64,000 bases of DNA from Bromus sterilis. Lineage: Eukaryota; Streptophyta; Magnoliopsida; Poales; Poaceae. Of the stretch, positions 48,578 through 59,343 are shown one piece after another (positions within the stretch are counted from its first letter, which is position 1; every line of letters begins with the position of its first letter). The translations under genes and the position numbers were made by a program. The stretch lies in NCBI GenBank assembly GCA_950022295.1, contig OX465598.1, positions 187,793,501 through 187,857,500 of the forward strand, in the 5' to 3' direction. Under the pieces are notes generated by a model. The model had not been told where the DNA came from, made no database searches, and worked only from the letters and a program-made list of their open reading frames with translations.

Positions 48578-49493
48578 TGATAGAGGCGAAGGTGTCCCGA
48601 TGTTTCGATGAGATGGTGGAGATCGATTATGGTGGAGACGACTTTCACGATCCGACTACGAACGTGCGAAGACGTTGCGCCTTAGCGATCGCTAAACCAT
48701 CTCCGAGAGGTTATTGATCCCGCGGATGCACGATCAACCTGACCACGAAGGTTTAATTCCTGCAAGCAATCGAAGAACAAGCAAGAACTAAGAATTGCAA
48801 TCTGGATATTGCGAATGTAAGATGAATGATTACGAAAGTTGGGGTTCCAATGAGGTCTTGGCCTGGTCGGATGACACAAACGAAGAGCTCGAAGTTGCGG
48901 CTATGGCTAACTTAAATCTAATTAAAACCCAAGTCTAAACGACGCCCTAAGGGCTGTATATATGGGGGAACAGAGGGGAATTTCGTGGCCCCTTGGAGGA
49001 GGGGTCCGAAAACAACCCTAACTCGGTTTCCCCACACATACGGACTCTAAAAAATAGCCTATTAAGTGTATTTCGAAATTACATGGGCCTGGCCCAATAA
49101 TAAGGTGACGCAGCACCTATAATAACCCTTGGACGAAAATATTAATGTGGCGTCTTGTGTCTCTCGTCCAGGTCTTCATGCACGCCTTATGGTGGCCTCA
49201 AAGTGCGAAAATCACCACTGGAAGCTCCATTGTCCTTTCCCGCGCGCACACCTCCTTCTCCATGCTTGATCCCGCTCCAATGACCATCCTTCTTATCCAT
49301 GCTAGGTCCTTCATTCATAAGACAAACAAAAGTATCTAATTTAGGCAGCATCATATGTTCCTGAACATTAGAAGGATTCGCAAGAAACGAAAGTACCTGA
49401 TAATTTAGTTGACGTGCGCGTGCTCTAGTAACTGGTCCAGTATGTGTAGTTGGTGAAGATGTGGGTGTAACATTAGTAGAGATGTCCTCATCA
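48578..49493 (-). repeat. Composite CRM element, outer 5' LTR (L3)
   Basis: 916 bp, partner of L1. The outer end is followed by the TSD TCTGG, then the last 46 bp of the C2 3' LTR. Confidence 0.92.
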
Positions 49494-49544
49494 TCTGGGT
49501 GGAAACACCTAGATCTGGAACAGTACCGCATATCGGGCCTTACA

Positions 49545-49683
49545 TCGATGGAGACGTAGAGGAACACATAACCTCCGGTAGCACGGGGGAATGGGCCCAA
49601 GATTTCCAATCCCCAGACCGCAAAGGGCCATGACAGAGGGATGGATGGGTTGGAGAGCTTGTGTTGGTTGATGAACAGCCTTG
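49545..49683 (-). pseudogene. Tat-like integrase core, first half (copy TatA)
   Basis: On the minus strand: WPFAVWGLEILGPFPRATGG and then FLYVSID, the start of a gypsy integrase core with its first catalytic region (the usual Asp reads Glu here). It continues at 25316 across element C2. The left edge, TCGAT (49545-49549), is the C2 target copy. Confidence 0.82.
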
Positions 49684-50300
49684 GTGACGAGGATTGACCT
49701 TGGAAAATCCCATGGTTAGGAACCCTGGGTTAGATCGTAGAGGAGATGTGCAAGTTGGCAATACTCGTAGGCTCACAGGAAAAAGAACTTGCTGCTCAAT
49801 TATATTGCGATGGAGGTGTTGCTTGAATATTCGATGCCCTAGACGTCCCCTCTCCCAACCTTTATATACTAGGCTGGGTCGCAAGGAGTCCGTCTAGGTC
49901 TTTGCTGGTGCGAGTGATCACTCGTGTGCGTTGTATGCTATTGGGTGAGGGAGAACCAAGCTATATAGATGCATTTGTTCTTGATGGAGGGGAGTATTCA
50001 CTCGCGACCTCAAAATTTGGTCTTTCCTATATTTTTGCAGGGACATGGTGCTCCCGATGGGAGTAATTTTTTTTAAATGTGGTAAAAACTTCTGTAGAAG
50101 TTAACTTTGACGAGTAGCGAATGAACCGTACTCGGTACGCCTTGCTTGGGATGTGAAGTTGCAGGGGTGTCTGAAAAGTTGGGCAGCCACGCGTAGACGT
50201 GATGCTCCGCCGTAATATCGCTCCGTGTGATGATGGTCCTCGTTTTTCGTGCGGAATTGGCGGTATGGTTACTGTGTCGGTTGGGTTTTCCATGTAGCAT
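49684..50300 (+). other. Probable LTR or terminal region of the right-hand Tat-like element
   Basis: Begins TGACGAGGATTGACCTTGG exactly where integrase homology ends, and holds no convincing ORF. A TTTATATACTAGG stretch (about 49860) could be a TATA box on either strand. The position, between the antisense ORF and foreign integrase sequence, is where the 3' LTR of the minus-strand element should be. No second copy is in the window to fix its ends. Confidence 0.45.
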
Positions 50301-52931
50301 GGTTATCTTTTAGATCATGCCACGTTGGTTGGGTTCCGAGATGGACGGTGGGTGGATGGCCCCATGCCATGGGATAAATACCAGAGGGCTGGGTAGATTT
50401 ATGTTTTTACCCAGCACTCCCTTTCTCCTGTTTCTTCTTGCCTTACGCTTCGTTGCTCCGTGCGACTGTGCGGCGGGATCTATGTCCAAATGTCCTCGGA
50501 GTGCAGCGCAGGAAGCAGCGAGGATGATTGGGAGGTGGGAGCACTCATCCTTTGAGGCTACAAATCTGGATGCTCTGGTGGCACATGGCAATGTCTTGGA
50601 GGGTGCCACGCCGATTCCTGGGGATGAAGAAGTTTCTGCGCCGCACGAAGATGAGCGGGTATGCTTCCAGAGCTTTTTTCCTCGCGGGTTTTTTCTCCCC
50701 GTTATCCATTTGTCCGGGGATTACTTTTTGCGTATCAGCTTCAATTGCATGATTTGTTTCCGAACGGGATACTTCATCTTGCGTGTTTTATCACGCTCTG
50801 TGGGAGTTTCCTAGGGATGTATCCCCATTGGGTGCTTTGGAAGCGCCTCTTCAATGTGAAGAGGACGAACTCTGAGTATGCCATTGGGGGCGTCGGCATC
50901 TCCATTAAGGAGAAGAGTGCCTATTTCGATTTCGAGAAACTAGATTCCGTGTATACCTGGCGGAAGAATTAGTTTTACTTGAAGGATAGGCATGTTCACG
51001 GCCAGCAATTTGGTCTTCGCCCTTTTGACCCGGTTACGCGGGTGGTCAAGTGTACGTCTTGGGGTCATGCTTTGTCTGCTGAAGAGGTGGCTGTTGTTGA
51101 TCTTCTAATGCAAAACTCGCTGAACTGGAGAAGAGGATAACTGGTGCCCAGCTGATTGCCTTGTTTATGAGGAGGCGCATCCAGCCGCTTCAGCACCAGG
51201 TACACTGAGCTCGAGGACCCGACTAGGTGCTCTCCTGATGATATCTCGGGTAGCAATCTCCTGTTTCGGATCCAGCAAGTCACTAAGTGCACAAGTACTG
51301 GTGTTGAGAGTTCCCTGCTTCCATATGTTGAAGATTTCCCATTTCCTGAGGTATGTGCTCGAGTCTTTGTTAGGTCCGATCATGTATTTGCTATCTTGTG
51401 TTTACTGATAATGTTTTTTGCTGGTAGAACCATGTTCCCTTGCTGAACAAACCGCCTCAACCTGAGGATGCCGAGATATTGACGAGGCTGATGTGGTTGT
51501 GGTGGATCCCGCACCCGTGGGTGGTGCCTCGCATGCAAGTACTGGCGAGTCCGCGGGTGCGAGTATTGGTGGTCATCCAGCGGCTCCTGAAGGTGATGAA
51601 GATTCAGAGTCTGCTAGTGGACGGGCTGGGGAGGGCCATGGTGATGGACCGCCGCCAGTTGATGCGCCCTGCCGTCCTCCAGCTTAACTGAAAAAGCGCA
51701 AGCTGGGGGTGGTTCTTCGCGTGGGCGCCGCACCTGTTGGGTACGTACTTCTTTGTTTTTACACCGCTATTTTTTCTTCCGATTCTGATGATGAGCGTGT
51801 TGCAGTAGTTTTCCTGTTCGGGCCACGTCTTCCACAGGTAATGTTGTTGTTGACCTTCAGTCGACTGACTCTGGCACCGCGGCTGATCGATCGGCACCTT
51901 CCGCGACTCCTGCGGCTTCTGGTGCGGTTACAAAACCTGCGACCACTCCATCTGGCGGGTCTGTGCCTACTACCGAGGGAGAATCACCTCCCGGAAATGA
52001 AACCCGTGTTTCCCGAGGGGTACTTCTTGGAGGAGAAGGACCTCCCCATTGAAGAGAAGGCGAAATTCATTTATCGCATCGCTGAGCAGGTGCGTAATCT
52101 TCTATTCATCTGACTTGCATTGGGGGCGCGTTAGCGCTCACGATGGGAGTAGCCGCCGAGGCTGCGATTAACTACTTTTGGTTGGTCGCAGTCTTAAATT
52201 TGATTTTCTGTTTTGGTGCGCTTCTTCTTGCGATTGGGGGCGCGGCAGCGCTCCTGATGGGAGTAGGCCCCGAGGCTGCGTGCAATCGCTTGTGGTTGTT
52301 CGCAGTCTGAAACTTGATTTTCCTTTGCTTGGTTCTGATTTTTGCACTCTTTCTTTTTCAGCCGTTGTTCCGTATGTGTGAGTAAGTGCTGACTGATGCT
52401 GATCGTGCCCGGGGTGCTCATGATGCGACCCAGAATATCCTGACCACCATGCGTCGTGAGTTGTTTTCCTCCCTTTTTTATTCTGCTGTCATTTCTTGCT
52501 TGATATTTGAGTGATCCTTTGACCGTAGGTCGTACGAACGATGCTGAAAAGCGGGCTGCTGCCGTGGAGAAGAACCCTTCCTCGCTTCGAGGCGTTTTGG
52601 AGTCGAAGGAGAGGTATTTGCAGGAGCAGCGTGATGAGCTCGAATGGTTTCGACGACTGGAGGAGGAATTCCAACAATTGGAGACGGTTGAGGGAAATCG
52701 GCTACGTGACCTGGCGAGTGTTTTGGCAGGTGAGGAGATTGCTCTAATGCTTCACCTTTGTTTGTGGTTGTTTGATACTTGTTGTATCCATGTGGCGTAG
52801 GCGCCGTAAGTGTTGATGTAGCCTCGACTGCTTCTAAGGACTCGGGCGTTCTTCGTGGTGCTGTGGATGTCGTGTCGAGTGTCACTAGTGACGTGAAGGG
52901 CGTCTGCAGTCGTGTCTCGACTCTTCTGAAG

Positions 52932-55900
52932 TGTCAGAACCCTCTATTAGGTATGTGCTAGGGTCAAGTCTCACCTTGCATTCATCAAAGAAAATCAAAT
53001 GGAATTCAAATTCAAACTCAAATGGGAGAAGGAACACCCCCCAGATGAATTAATTCAAATGGCCAGAAATAAAGTTGCTCCAAAAATTCCTTTTGCATTT
53101 TTGAAAAGTCTTATAAATGAGTGTGATCACATATCAAGTGATGTGGGACCAACCCCATGCTCATGGATTTTTCAAATATTCAAACAGGACCTTGGAATTA
53201 ATCAAAAACCTCTATTCGATTTAAAGTTCAAATAATTTGAATTTTAAAAATGTTCAAACATTATATTGTGAAGCCATATAAAAAGTTCCAGCATTTAATA
53301 AAATGCCAAGCTATTTATTTAGCACAGCAAAACAAAAAGGCAGAAAAGAAAAACAAAAGGAAAAGAGGAAAAGGCCTACCTGTGAAGTGGCCCAACTCAT
53401 CGCCCCCGGCCCAAGCCCACCTCCCAAGCTTGTCGTCTTCCCCAGGCAAGCGGGCACGCTGCTGCGTGCCGGCCATGCCGAGGTCGCCGACGCCCTGGCC
53501 ATGCAGCTGCTTCCCCGCCTCCATCTTGGTGTCCTGGAGACGCCCCGAAGCCTCCCCGATGCATGCCCCCTCCTCCCAGTGCCTATCTATCCCTCTCCTT
53601 CCCTCCCGTGAGCATCCCCGAGAGCAGCCGCAGGCCATGGCGATGGAAACTCGCAGCCCGAGCCAACCCTACCTGCTAAGACCTTGTCCATCGAACTCCT
53701 CGACGTCGACTTCGTCTCTGTGCCAAGGATCAGGAGCTGCAATGCCTTCTAGTCGCCGGATTCTTCACCGAGACGCCGCCGGACCCGCGAGCTCGCCGTC
53801 TTCGATTCTCCGCCGTTGAAGCCTCCCCGCCTCTCCCGTTTGCCTCGTCGTGCTCCCTGAGTTCTGGTGAGCGTTTCCCCTCAAGCCGCGGCTCCGTTCC
53901 CCTCCTCTAGCTCGATCTGCCATGGTCGCCGGAGTACAGAGCCGCCGTGCTCGTTGTCGACGAGCCTGCGCTAAGCAATCGTCCTCGCCACCTTGTCCGT
54001 TGTCACCGCCATGCTCCTCTGGTTCGATCCCGCCTAAACCCGCTCCAAGTAGCGCCTCCTAGCGAGATCCCGCTCGCAGCCGAGCCACTGCCGCCGCTCG
54101 TCGCCGGCAAGCCTCCCGAGCACCCCAGCCACCCAACTTGGCCCAATCGATGCGCGACGCCAAGAGCTACGTCTCAGTGGTCGCAGCGCATCATTTGGTT
54201 CCCGGAAACGCCCTCCCCGTGGACGCCGCCATCTCGGGTAGTCGCCGGAGACACGCCGGCGGCGAGGTCCACGTGGGCAGGTGGTTTAGCCACTAATCCC
54301 CCCCTGTGAGACTGACCTGTGGGCCCAGCCCCCTCGTTAATCTCTCTATTATGCTAATTCGAATTAAAACAGTTTAATTAAACAAACAAACACTTACAGG
54401 TGGGACCCCCTGGTCAGTGGCCCCCTGACGCCAGCATGATGTCCTGCTGATGCAGTAAATGATTTTATAATTAAATCAATTAAAAAAATGGCAGAAAATA
54501 TGCTAAACTTTGGAAATTCATAGAAAATTCATCCTAACTCCAAATATAGCAAATATATGTCTAAAATTATTACAAAAATTTAAGGATTCTGGATATGCAA
54601 ATTGTTTTCATGTTTGAACAAGTTAACTTGGGTGAACAGAGAGAACAATGCATATGGAATTCATTTAAATTCAAATTGGAGTTTGAATTTGCAATTCATT
54701 TGCAATACACTCAATTTAAATGGAATTGCCTCACACATCAGAAGCATGTACATCAAGTTTCAACCTTCAACCATGTGTTTGTGCATTGTACTTATGTTGC
54801 CCCCCTTGATTGTTGTTTCTCGATAGAAGTGGAACCAGAACAGGAGGCTGCCCCCTTCGTTGAAGTCCCCGATACCGAACCTCGTCAGCAAGGCAAGCAA
54901 ACCCCCATTGATCATGTCGATAAAATCCCACTTCCCTCTCATGTCTCGCTTATGCATTGTATAGGATGATTACCATGCTACGTTTCTACCGCATAGATGA
55001 ACCCATTCCTTTGCATGGCCTATCTTTTGTCACAGTAGTAAGCAAACCACAATCCTAGCAAATGTAGGAGTTTATTGATATCATGTGGCCCCTGCAATTG
55101 TTACTGCTTATTGCCTGCTTAGAGTGTTACAATGTTGATACTGTTATGTGAGTCGGGATGGTAGTGGTCATGTTGATGATGGTGGAAATGTGTTGGTGAA
55201 TCTACCCTAATACAAGGTGAACGATGAGAGGGTGTGTAGGAGTACACAGTGGGTTGTCTCGTTGAACACCGCCCTAAGTCTGAGTTCTTGTGTGGTGATC
55301 CAAGATGAAGAGTACAACCACACATTGGGCTCACTGACCCCTCTCAGCCTAGTAACTCATCCCTTTCGATGTCCAGATGTCGCAGTAGTTCGGAGTACTG
55401 GTAGGTTTGTGGCCTGGCTGCTAAGTGAGAGAACGGCTCAGCCGAGACCGGCTTATGCACCACGCACACATCATCTGGGTCCACTTCGGTAAACCGGCCG
55501 GGTTCACGATAGTGGTAGCCAACCCAGGTAGGCGGCTTTCTTGGACCAGATCGGCTATGAGGTAACAGTTGTGGTGAGCATCCTCGCCGACACTTCTTGA
55601 ACGGTGTCGAGTACAAAGGCGGTAACTGATGGTCATGTGTGTGTAGCGGTACACCCCTGCAGGGTTAACAAAACTATTCGAATAGCCGCGTCCGCGGTTA
55701 AGGACTGCTTGGAAAGCTTAGGTTGATTATTAGACAACTTGAACTGGATACTTATAAAACTTTCCAAGATAAGCGTGAGTGCTATGGTGTGCTTTCTCGT
55801 GGGGAAGTCGAGGAAGGCACCATAGTGGTGTAATTGGTTGGAGACATGTAGTGGACTCGTGTACGCTTCTTAGCTCAAGTCTGGTACTCGTAGTTCAGGA

Positions 55901-56818
55901 CTAGCCAAGTCAAAGTTGGCACTTCTTCTTATGAACCCCACCCCCCTTTACCTTGATACATGTGCATGAGTAGTATAGCTCCTACGTAAGTCTTGCTGAG
56001 TACGACTTTGTACTCACGTTTGCTTATTCTATGTTTTAGATGAACCCACTGACCCCGAAGGTGGATTCTTCCTCGAGCTCGACGACGGAAGACCAAGCTA
56101 GTGTATCCCAGTCAGCAGACTGGTTCCCTCGTGGAGGGCTTTGTGTTTAAATAAGGCTTCTTAAGCCATTTGTTAAGTTTGTCTGTACTCAGACCTACTC
56201 TGCTTCCGTTGAATGTTGTAATGTTGGATCACATGCTTGTGATCTTTGTGTGCACTCTGTGAGAGTTATATATAAAATCTAACCTTTGTAGAGAATTGCA
56301 ATGATTCCTGCTGTTCATACAAGGCATGTGTGATGCGCGTATGTTTATAACATGCATGTCTTTGTATGGGTTTTCGAGACCTTAGTTGTGATCTGGCTGG
56401 CGGTCTTTTATACACCAAGTGGCCCTTAGATGTGCGCAGCTTGGGGCATCGCGATGCGATTTCTCAAGACTCTGTCTCGTGCACACTTTGTTGTATGATC
56501 GAGCCCGCCCTAGACCCCGACTAAGTGATCGGGCTGGAGTAAGTCTATGGAAGAGCTATGAGATAGTCGATAGTATGGTTGAGGCGACTTGTCTGTGAAT
56601 ATGGGAGTTCATCACCCATATCATTTAGACTTGTGTGTGGACGATGAGGACCCATCTCAGTTGATCATCCGTCCTGGATGGGATGCCCCTCACGTACGAT
56701 GCTTTCCGAGAACGTTCTGTGCTTGGCCTTGTCTGCTTAGACAAGTGGGTACGGTTCTCGGCTCTCCATAGGACTATATCGTAGCGGGACTTTCATACGC
56801 TAACCCCGGGTCCCGTCA
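52932..56818 (+). repeat. E: solo LTR of another long-LTR family (3887 bp)
   Basis: Begins TGTCAGAACCCTC and ends GGGTCCCGTCA, flanked by TGAAG on both sides (52927-52931 and 56819-56823). No interior. Layout parallels the C LTR: AT-rich start, GC-rich block (about 53380-54300), donor-like CTGGTGAGC (about 53867), long AT-rich part, shared palindromic block (55649-55712), and an acceptor-like TTCTATGTTTTAG (about 56028) before a short Ser/Asp-coding stretch. Orientation is set by this parallel. Open frames such as 53250-53819 are GC-rich leader sequence, not recognised genes. Confidence 0.88.
55649..55712 (+). promoter_or_regulatory. Conserved palindrome-rich block in LTR E
   Basis: ACCCCTGCAGGGTTAA, a short AT spacer, then GCCGCGTCCGCGGTTA, matching the C LTR block although flanking DNA does not align obviously. 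Two changes keep the second hairpin paired (CCGCG/CGCGG here, CCGTG/CACGG in C). Confidence 0.6.
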
Positions 56819-58159
56819 TGAAGCTTCTTCATGAACACATGTATCCAGATGAGGAGAATCGTCCCAAGGGCCTTGACCTTCAGGTTGCTGCGTTCGGGCC
56901 AAACGGAGATAAGCTGGAGGGTTTGGTACGCGAGACAATAGTGAGTGGGCTTGCTACGTCCTTCGTTGTTCTTCTGGGGCATGGGGTTCCCATTGAGGAT
57001 GCAATGGTGGATTTTCTGCGTGGTTATACGACTGAGCAAAGTACGCGAGCCACTCGTCTTGCTCGTCAACTGCAACTTGTTGGGGAGGCTGATGTCTGCA
57101 AGCCTCTAGGCGCGGAGTAGGAGACTTTATTTATCTGTATGTTGGGAGAAACTTTTCCTTGTAATGAGTTGCTTTTGTAGCCATGGATGTTGAATCTTGA
57201 ACTGATTAATAGATTGTCTTGTCTTCTTTTATTGTATTGTCTTTTTCTTTGGCTTGACTTCTTTTATCCTTTTGCAGTAGGCCATCCCGGGCGTTTCTCG
57301 GGCTTGGAAATTGCTGAAGGAAGACGGTCGCAAGAGGACTTACGAGTCTGTCTGTTTGAGGCTTAAGGACGAGGAGCGCGATATTAGTCGCCTCAAAGGT
57401 GTTGTTGTGGTCCATCGCTCAAAATGTGAGCGAGCTGAGGCTGTCTTGGATGGCTCTCTGCTTGGATGGGGAAGTTGTCTGATCAGCTGAAGGGTGAGTC
57501 TTTCTGTTGGCGCTACTTAATTGCGCGAGTGCTACTTTCTTATGCTTCTTGCTGATTCTGGTTTTCTTGTAAAGTGTTGGCTGGTCGATCCCGCAAGGAG
57601 GAGGCGACTGTTTAGTTGGAGTTATCGCGTTTGGATGACCCGGTCGTTCAAGATGAAAATCCCTTTTCGAGGGACAGGGCCCAAGCGCGGCTCTTTGCCG
57701 TGCTGCGACTGCGGATTGTTCAGGTGCCACGAGCTCTTGAGTACTACTGCAAAGTACTTGGTGGCATCTTCTAGGAGTTTTATCCCTTAGATCATGTCCC
57801 GTCCAGTATTAAGAAGCTATGTCGGGTGTTCTCTCAACCTGCGGATCTTCGTAGGGTTGTGAATCATCAAATTCACGCGGGAGCCCGGTGTGCTTAAGCT
57901 TTTGTTCACAGTCATTGGCCTCGGTTAGATATCATGCTGGTGGCTCGAGGTCCTCCTCGTGGTCGTGATGAGCCGATGGATGAGCATTATGCGGTAGAAA
58001 ATGAGCCTGCGAGCTTGGTTATGAAGAAGGTGTGCGAGGAGAATGACCGCCTTCTTGGTTCCCTTTGTAAGGTGAAATCGGAGCTTGGGGACTAGATTTT
58101 CGGGGCCCTTGTAAATTCTTCCTTGCTCAATGTATGTTTTTGAGGTTGTAGGTTGTAGT

Positions 58160-58712
58160 CTTCCATTGTGGAATTGGGTGGTAGAATTTTCCTTGGGGGT
58201 GGCTTCTGCGAGCGAGCCCTCGAGTGCCAAGTATGAGGTCGTGTAAGCGAATAACGCCTCGGGAGGGTGGCTGCTGCGAGCGAGCAGCTGAGTGCCAAAT
58301 ATGAAGTCGCGTGACTGAATAACGCCTCGGAGGGTGGCTGCTGCGAGTGAGCCCCCGAGTGCCAAATATGAAGTCGCGTGAGCGAATAACGCCTCGGAGG
58401 GTGGCTGCTACGGGCGAGCCCCCGAGTGCCAAATATGAAGTCGCATGAGCAAATGACGCCTCGGAGGGTGGCTGCTGCGAGCGAGCACCCGAGTGCCAAA
58501 TATGAAGTTGCGTGAGCAAATAACGCCACAGAGGCTGGCTGCTGTGAGCGAGCCCCCGAGTGCCAAATATGAATTCGCGTGAGCGAATAACGCCTCGGAG
58601 GGTGGCTTCTCCGAGCGAGCCCCCGAGTGCCAATTATGAAGTCGCGTGAGCGAATAGCGCCTCGGAGGGTGGCTGCTGCGAGCGAGCCCCCGAGTGCCAA
58701 ATATGATGTTTT
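58160..58712. repeat. 67-bp tandem repeat, about eight copies
   Basis: GAGTGCCAAATATGAAG recurs, with small changes, at 58222, 58290, 58357, 58424, 58491, 58558, 58625 and 58692. The spacing is 67 bp, once 68. Each unit also contains CGCCTCGGAGGGTGGCTGCT. It lies between the gag-protease part and the antisense ORF of the Tat-like element, a common place for such arrays in this lineage. Since 67 is not a multiple of three, the long open frames across it cycle through frames and are not evidence of a gene. Confidence 0.93.
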
Positions 58713-58917
58713 GTGTAAGATACTTTTGGGAGAATATTTAGAATCTTTCCCTTGCATTCTTACTTGAGTGGGCTGTGATGAAACGGCCCTTTATTTGGAC
58801 CGATGGCTGGATAGACCTAGGAATGTAAAGATGCTGTTGGGATAGCTTGAGGTCTCATCGTGAGGTGCCGGTTCTTCGAGTCCTCGACTGGTGCCTTGTC
58901 TTTTACAGGAGTGCTTC

Positions 58918-59343
58918 TTACTTATCGTCGACTCCTCGGGTGTGTAGTGCTCCAAAGGTTTCCGATATCTTGTGGAATTCTCTGTCGGAGCGATCAGATA
59001 TGACGAAGTTGTTGTTGACAGGGATGACTCCTCTTGGGCCTGGCATTTTTAGCTTGAGGTACGCGTAGTGCCGCACCGCCATGAAGCGCGCGAAGGCCGG
59101 CCCACCGAGGATGGAATGGTACTGCGATTTCCAGTCAACTACTTCGAAGTCTATCGTTTCCTTTCGGATGTTGCTTGCGTTGCCGAAGACTACATCTAGG
59201 CTTATCTTTCCAAGGGGGTACACTGCTTTGCGTGGCACAATTCCGTGGAAGGTTGTGCCTGAAGTTTTGAGTGCTGAGTTTTGGATGAACATCTCTTCCA
59301 TGGTCTTGGTGAATATGATGTTGATTCCGCTACCGCCATCCAT
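58918..59343 (-). pseudogene. Tat-like retropepsin (protease) domain
   Basis: The frame opens with MDGGSGINIIF, the retroviral-type aspartic protease active site (D-G-G-S), and continues with SFHGIVP-like TTFHGIVPRKAVYPLGKISL and YHSILGGPAFARFMAV, all typical of Tat gypsy proteases. A stop precedes the Met and the frame ends about 160 bp before the tandem repeat. No RT, RNase H or integrase follows, so pol is missing downstream of the protease. Confidence 0.85.

Larger units (their letters stand above)
40548..49493 (-). mobile_element. Composite CRM element with three LTRs
   Basis: Bounded by LTRs L1 (40548-41463) and L3 (48578-49493), with a perfect TSD TCTGG (40543-40547 and 49494-49498). 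L1 and L3 differ at about eight of 916 positions by eye, so they are an original pair. Between them lie 327 bp of gag-pol 3' end (41464-41790), a third LTR L2 (41791-42694) and one complete interior (42695-48577). This fits a second CRM element inserting into the first, followed by recombination between the two interiors that removed one LTR and one interior. Confidence 0.88.
25317..49544 (+). mobile_element. C2: complete family-C element, giant LTRs and about 0.6-kb interior
   Basis: Starts TGTAACAGCCCAG and ends GGGCCTTACA, with a perfect TSD TCGAT (25312-25316 and 49545-49549). The 5' LTR is 25317-29502 (4186 bp). The 3' LTR is 31020-49544, which after removing three insertions and their TSD copies is about 4.19 kb, so the LTR lengths agree. 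The interior, 29503-31019, is only about 596 bp once a solo CRM LTR is removed, and codes for nothing recognisable. It has a Met-tRNA primer site. The interior ends with CTCGGGACGAGATCC, as Tekay/Del chromoviruses do before their 3' LTR. The element is therefore a non-autonomous, LARD-like derivative, probably of that lineage (inference). Confidence 0.88.
31020..49544 (+). repeat. C2 3' LTR, split by three insertions
   Basis: Pieces 31020-31546, 35820-37063, 38181-40547 and 49499-49544 (after removal of TSD copies) join to about 4.19 kb, in the same order as the 5' LTR. Insertions: C4 (31547-35814), the diverged solo CRM LTR (37064-38175) and the composite CRM element (40548-49493). Confidence 0.88.
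50317..58094 (+). pseudogene. Antisense ORF of the Tat-like element (Transposase_28-like domain)
   Basis: A degenerate reading frame in pieces. At 50661-50972 the translation contains YQLQLHDLFPNGILHLACF and later GMYPHWVLWKRLFNVK, matching the family catalogued as 'putative gypsy type transposon' (Pfam Transposase_28, recalled not searched). Further on come a coiled-coil Glu/Arg-rich part (52507-52733) and LLHEHMYPDEENRPKG (56819-57117), split by solo LTR E; the frame rejoins exactly when E and one TGAAG are removed. Intron-like gaps carry duplicated GGGGCGCG...GATGGGAGTAG sequences (52121-52160 and 52238-52275). A last piece ends at 58094. It lies on the strand opposite gag-protease (58918-61667), as described for antisense ORFs of Tat-lineage elements. 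Function of this family is not known. Confidence 0.72.

Noticed and set aside
58092..58757. 221-codon minus ORF
   Set aside because: It is a read-through of the 67-bp tandem repeat; the repeat length is not a multiple of three and the peptide cycles frames.
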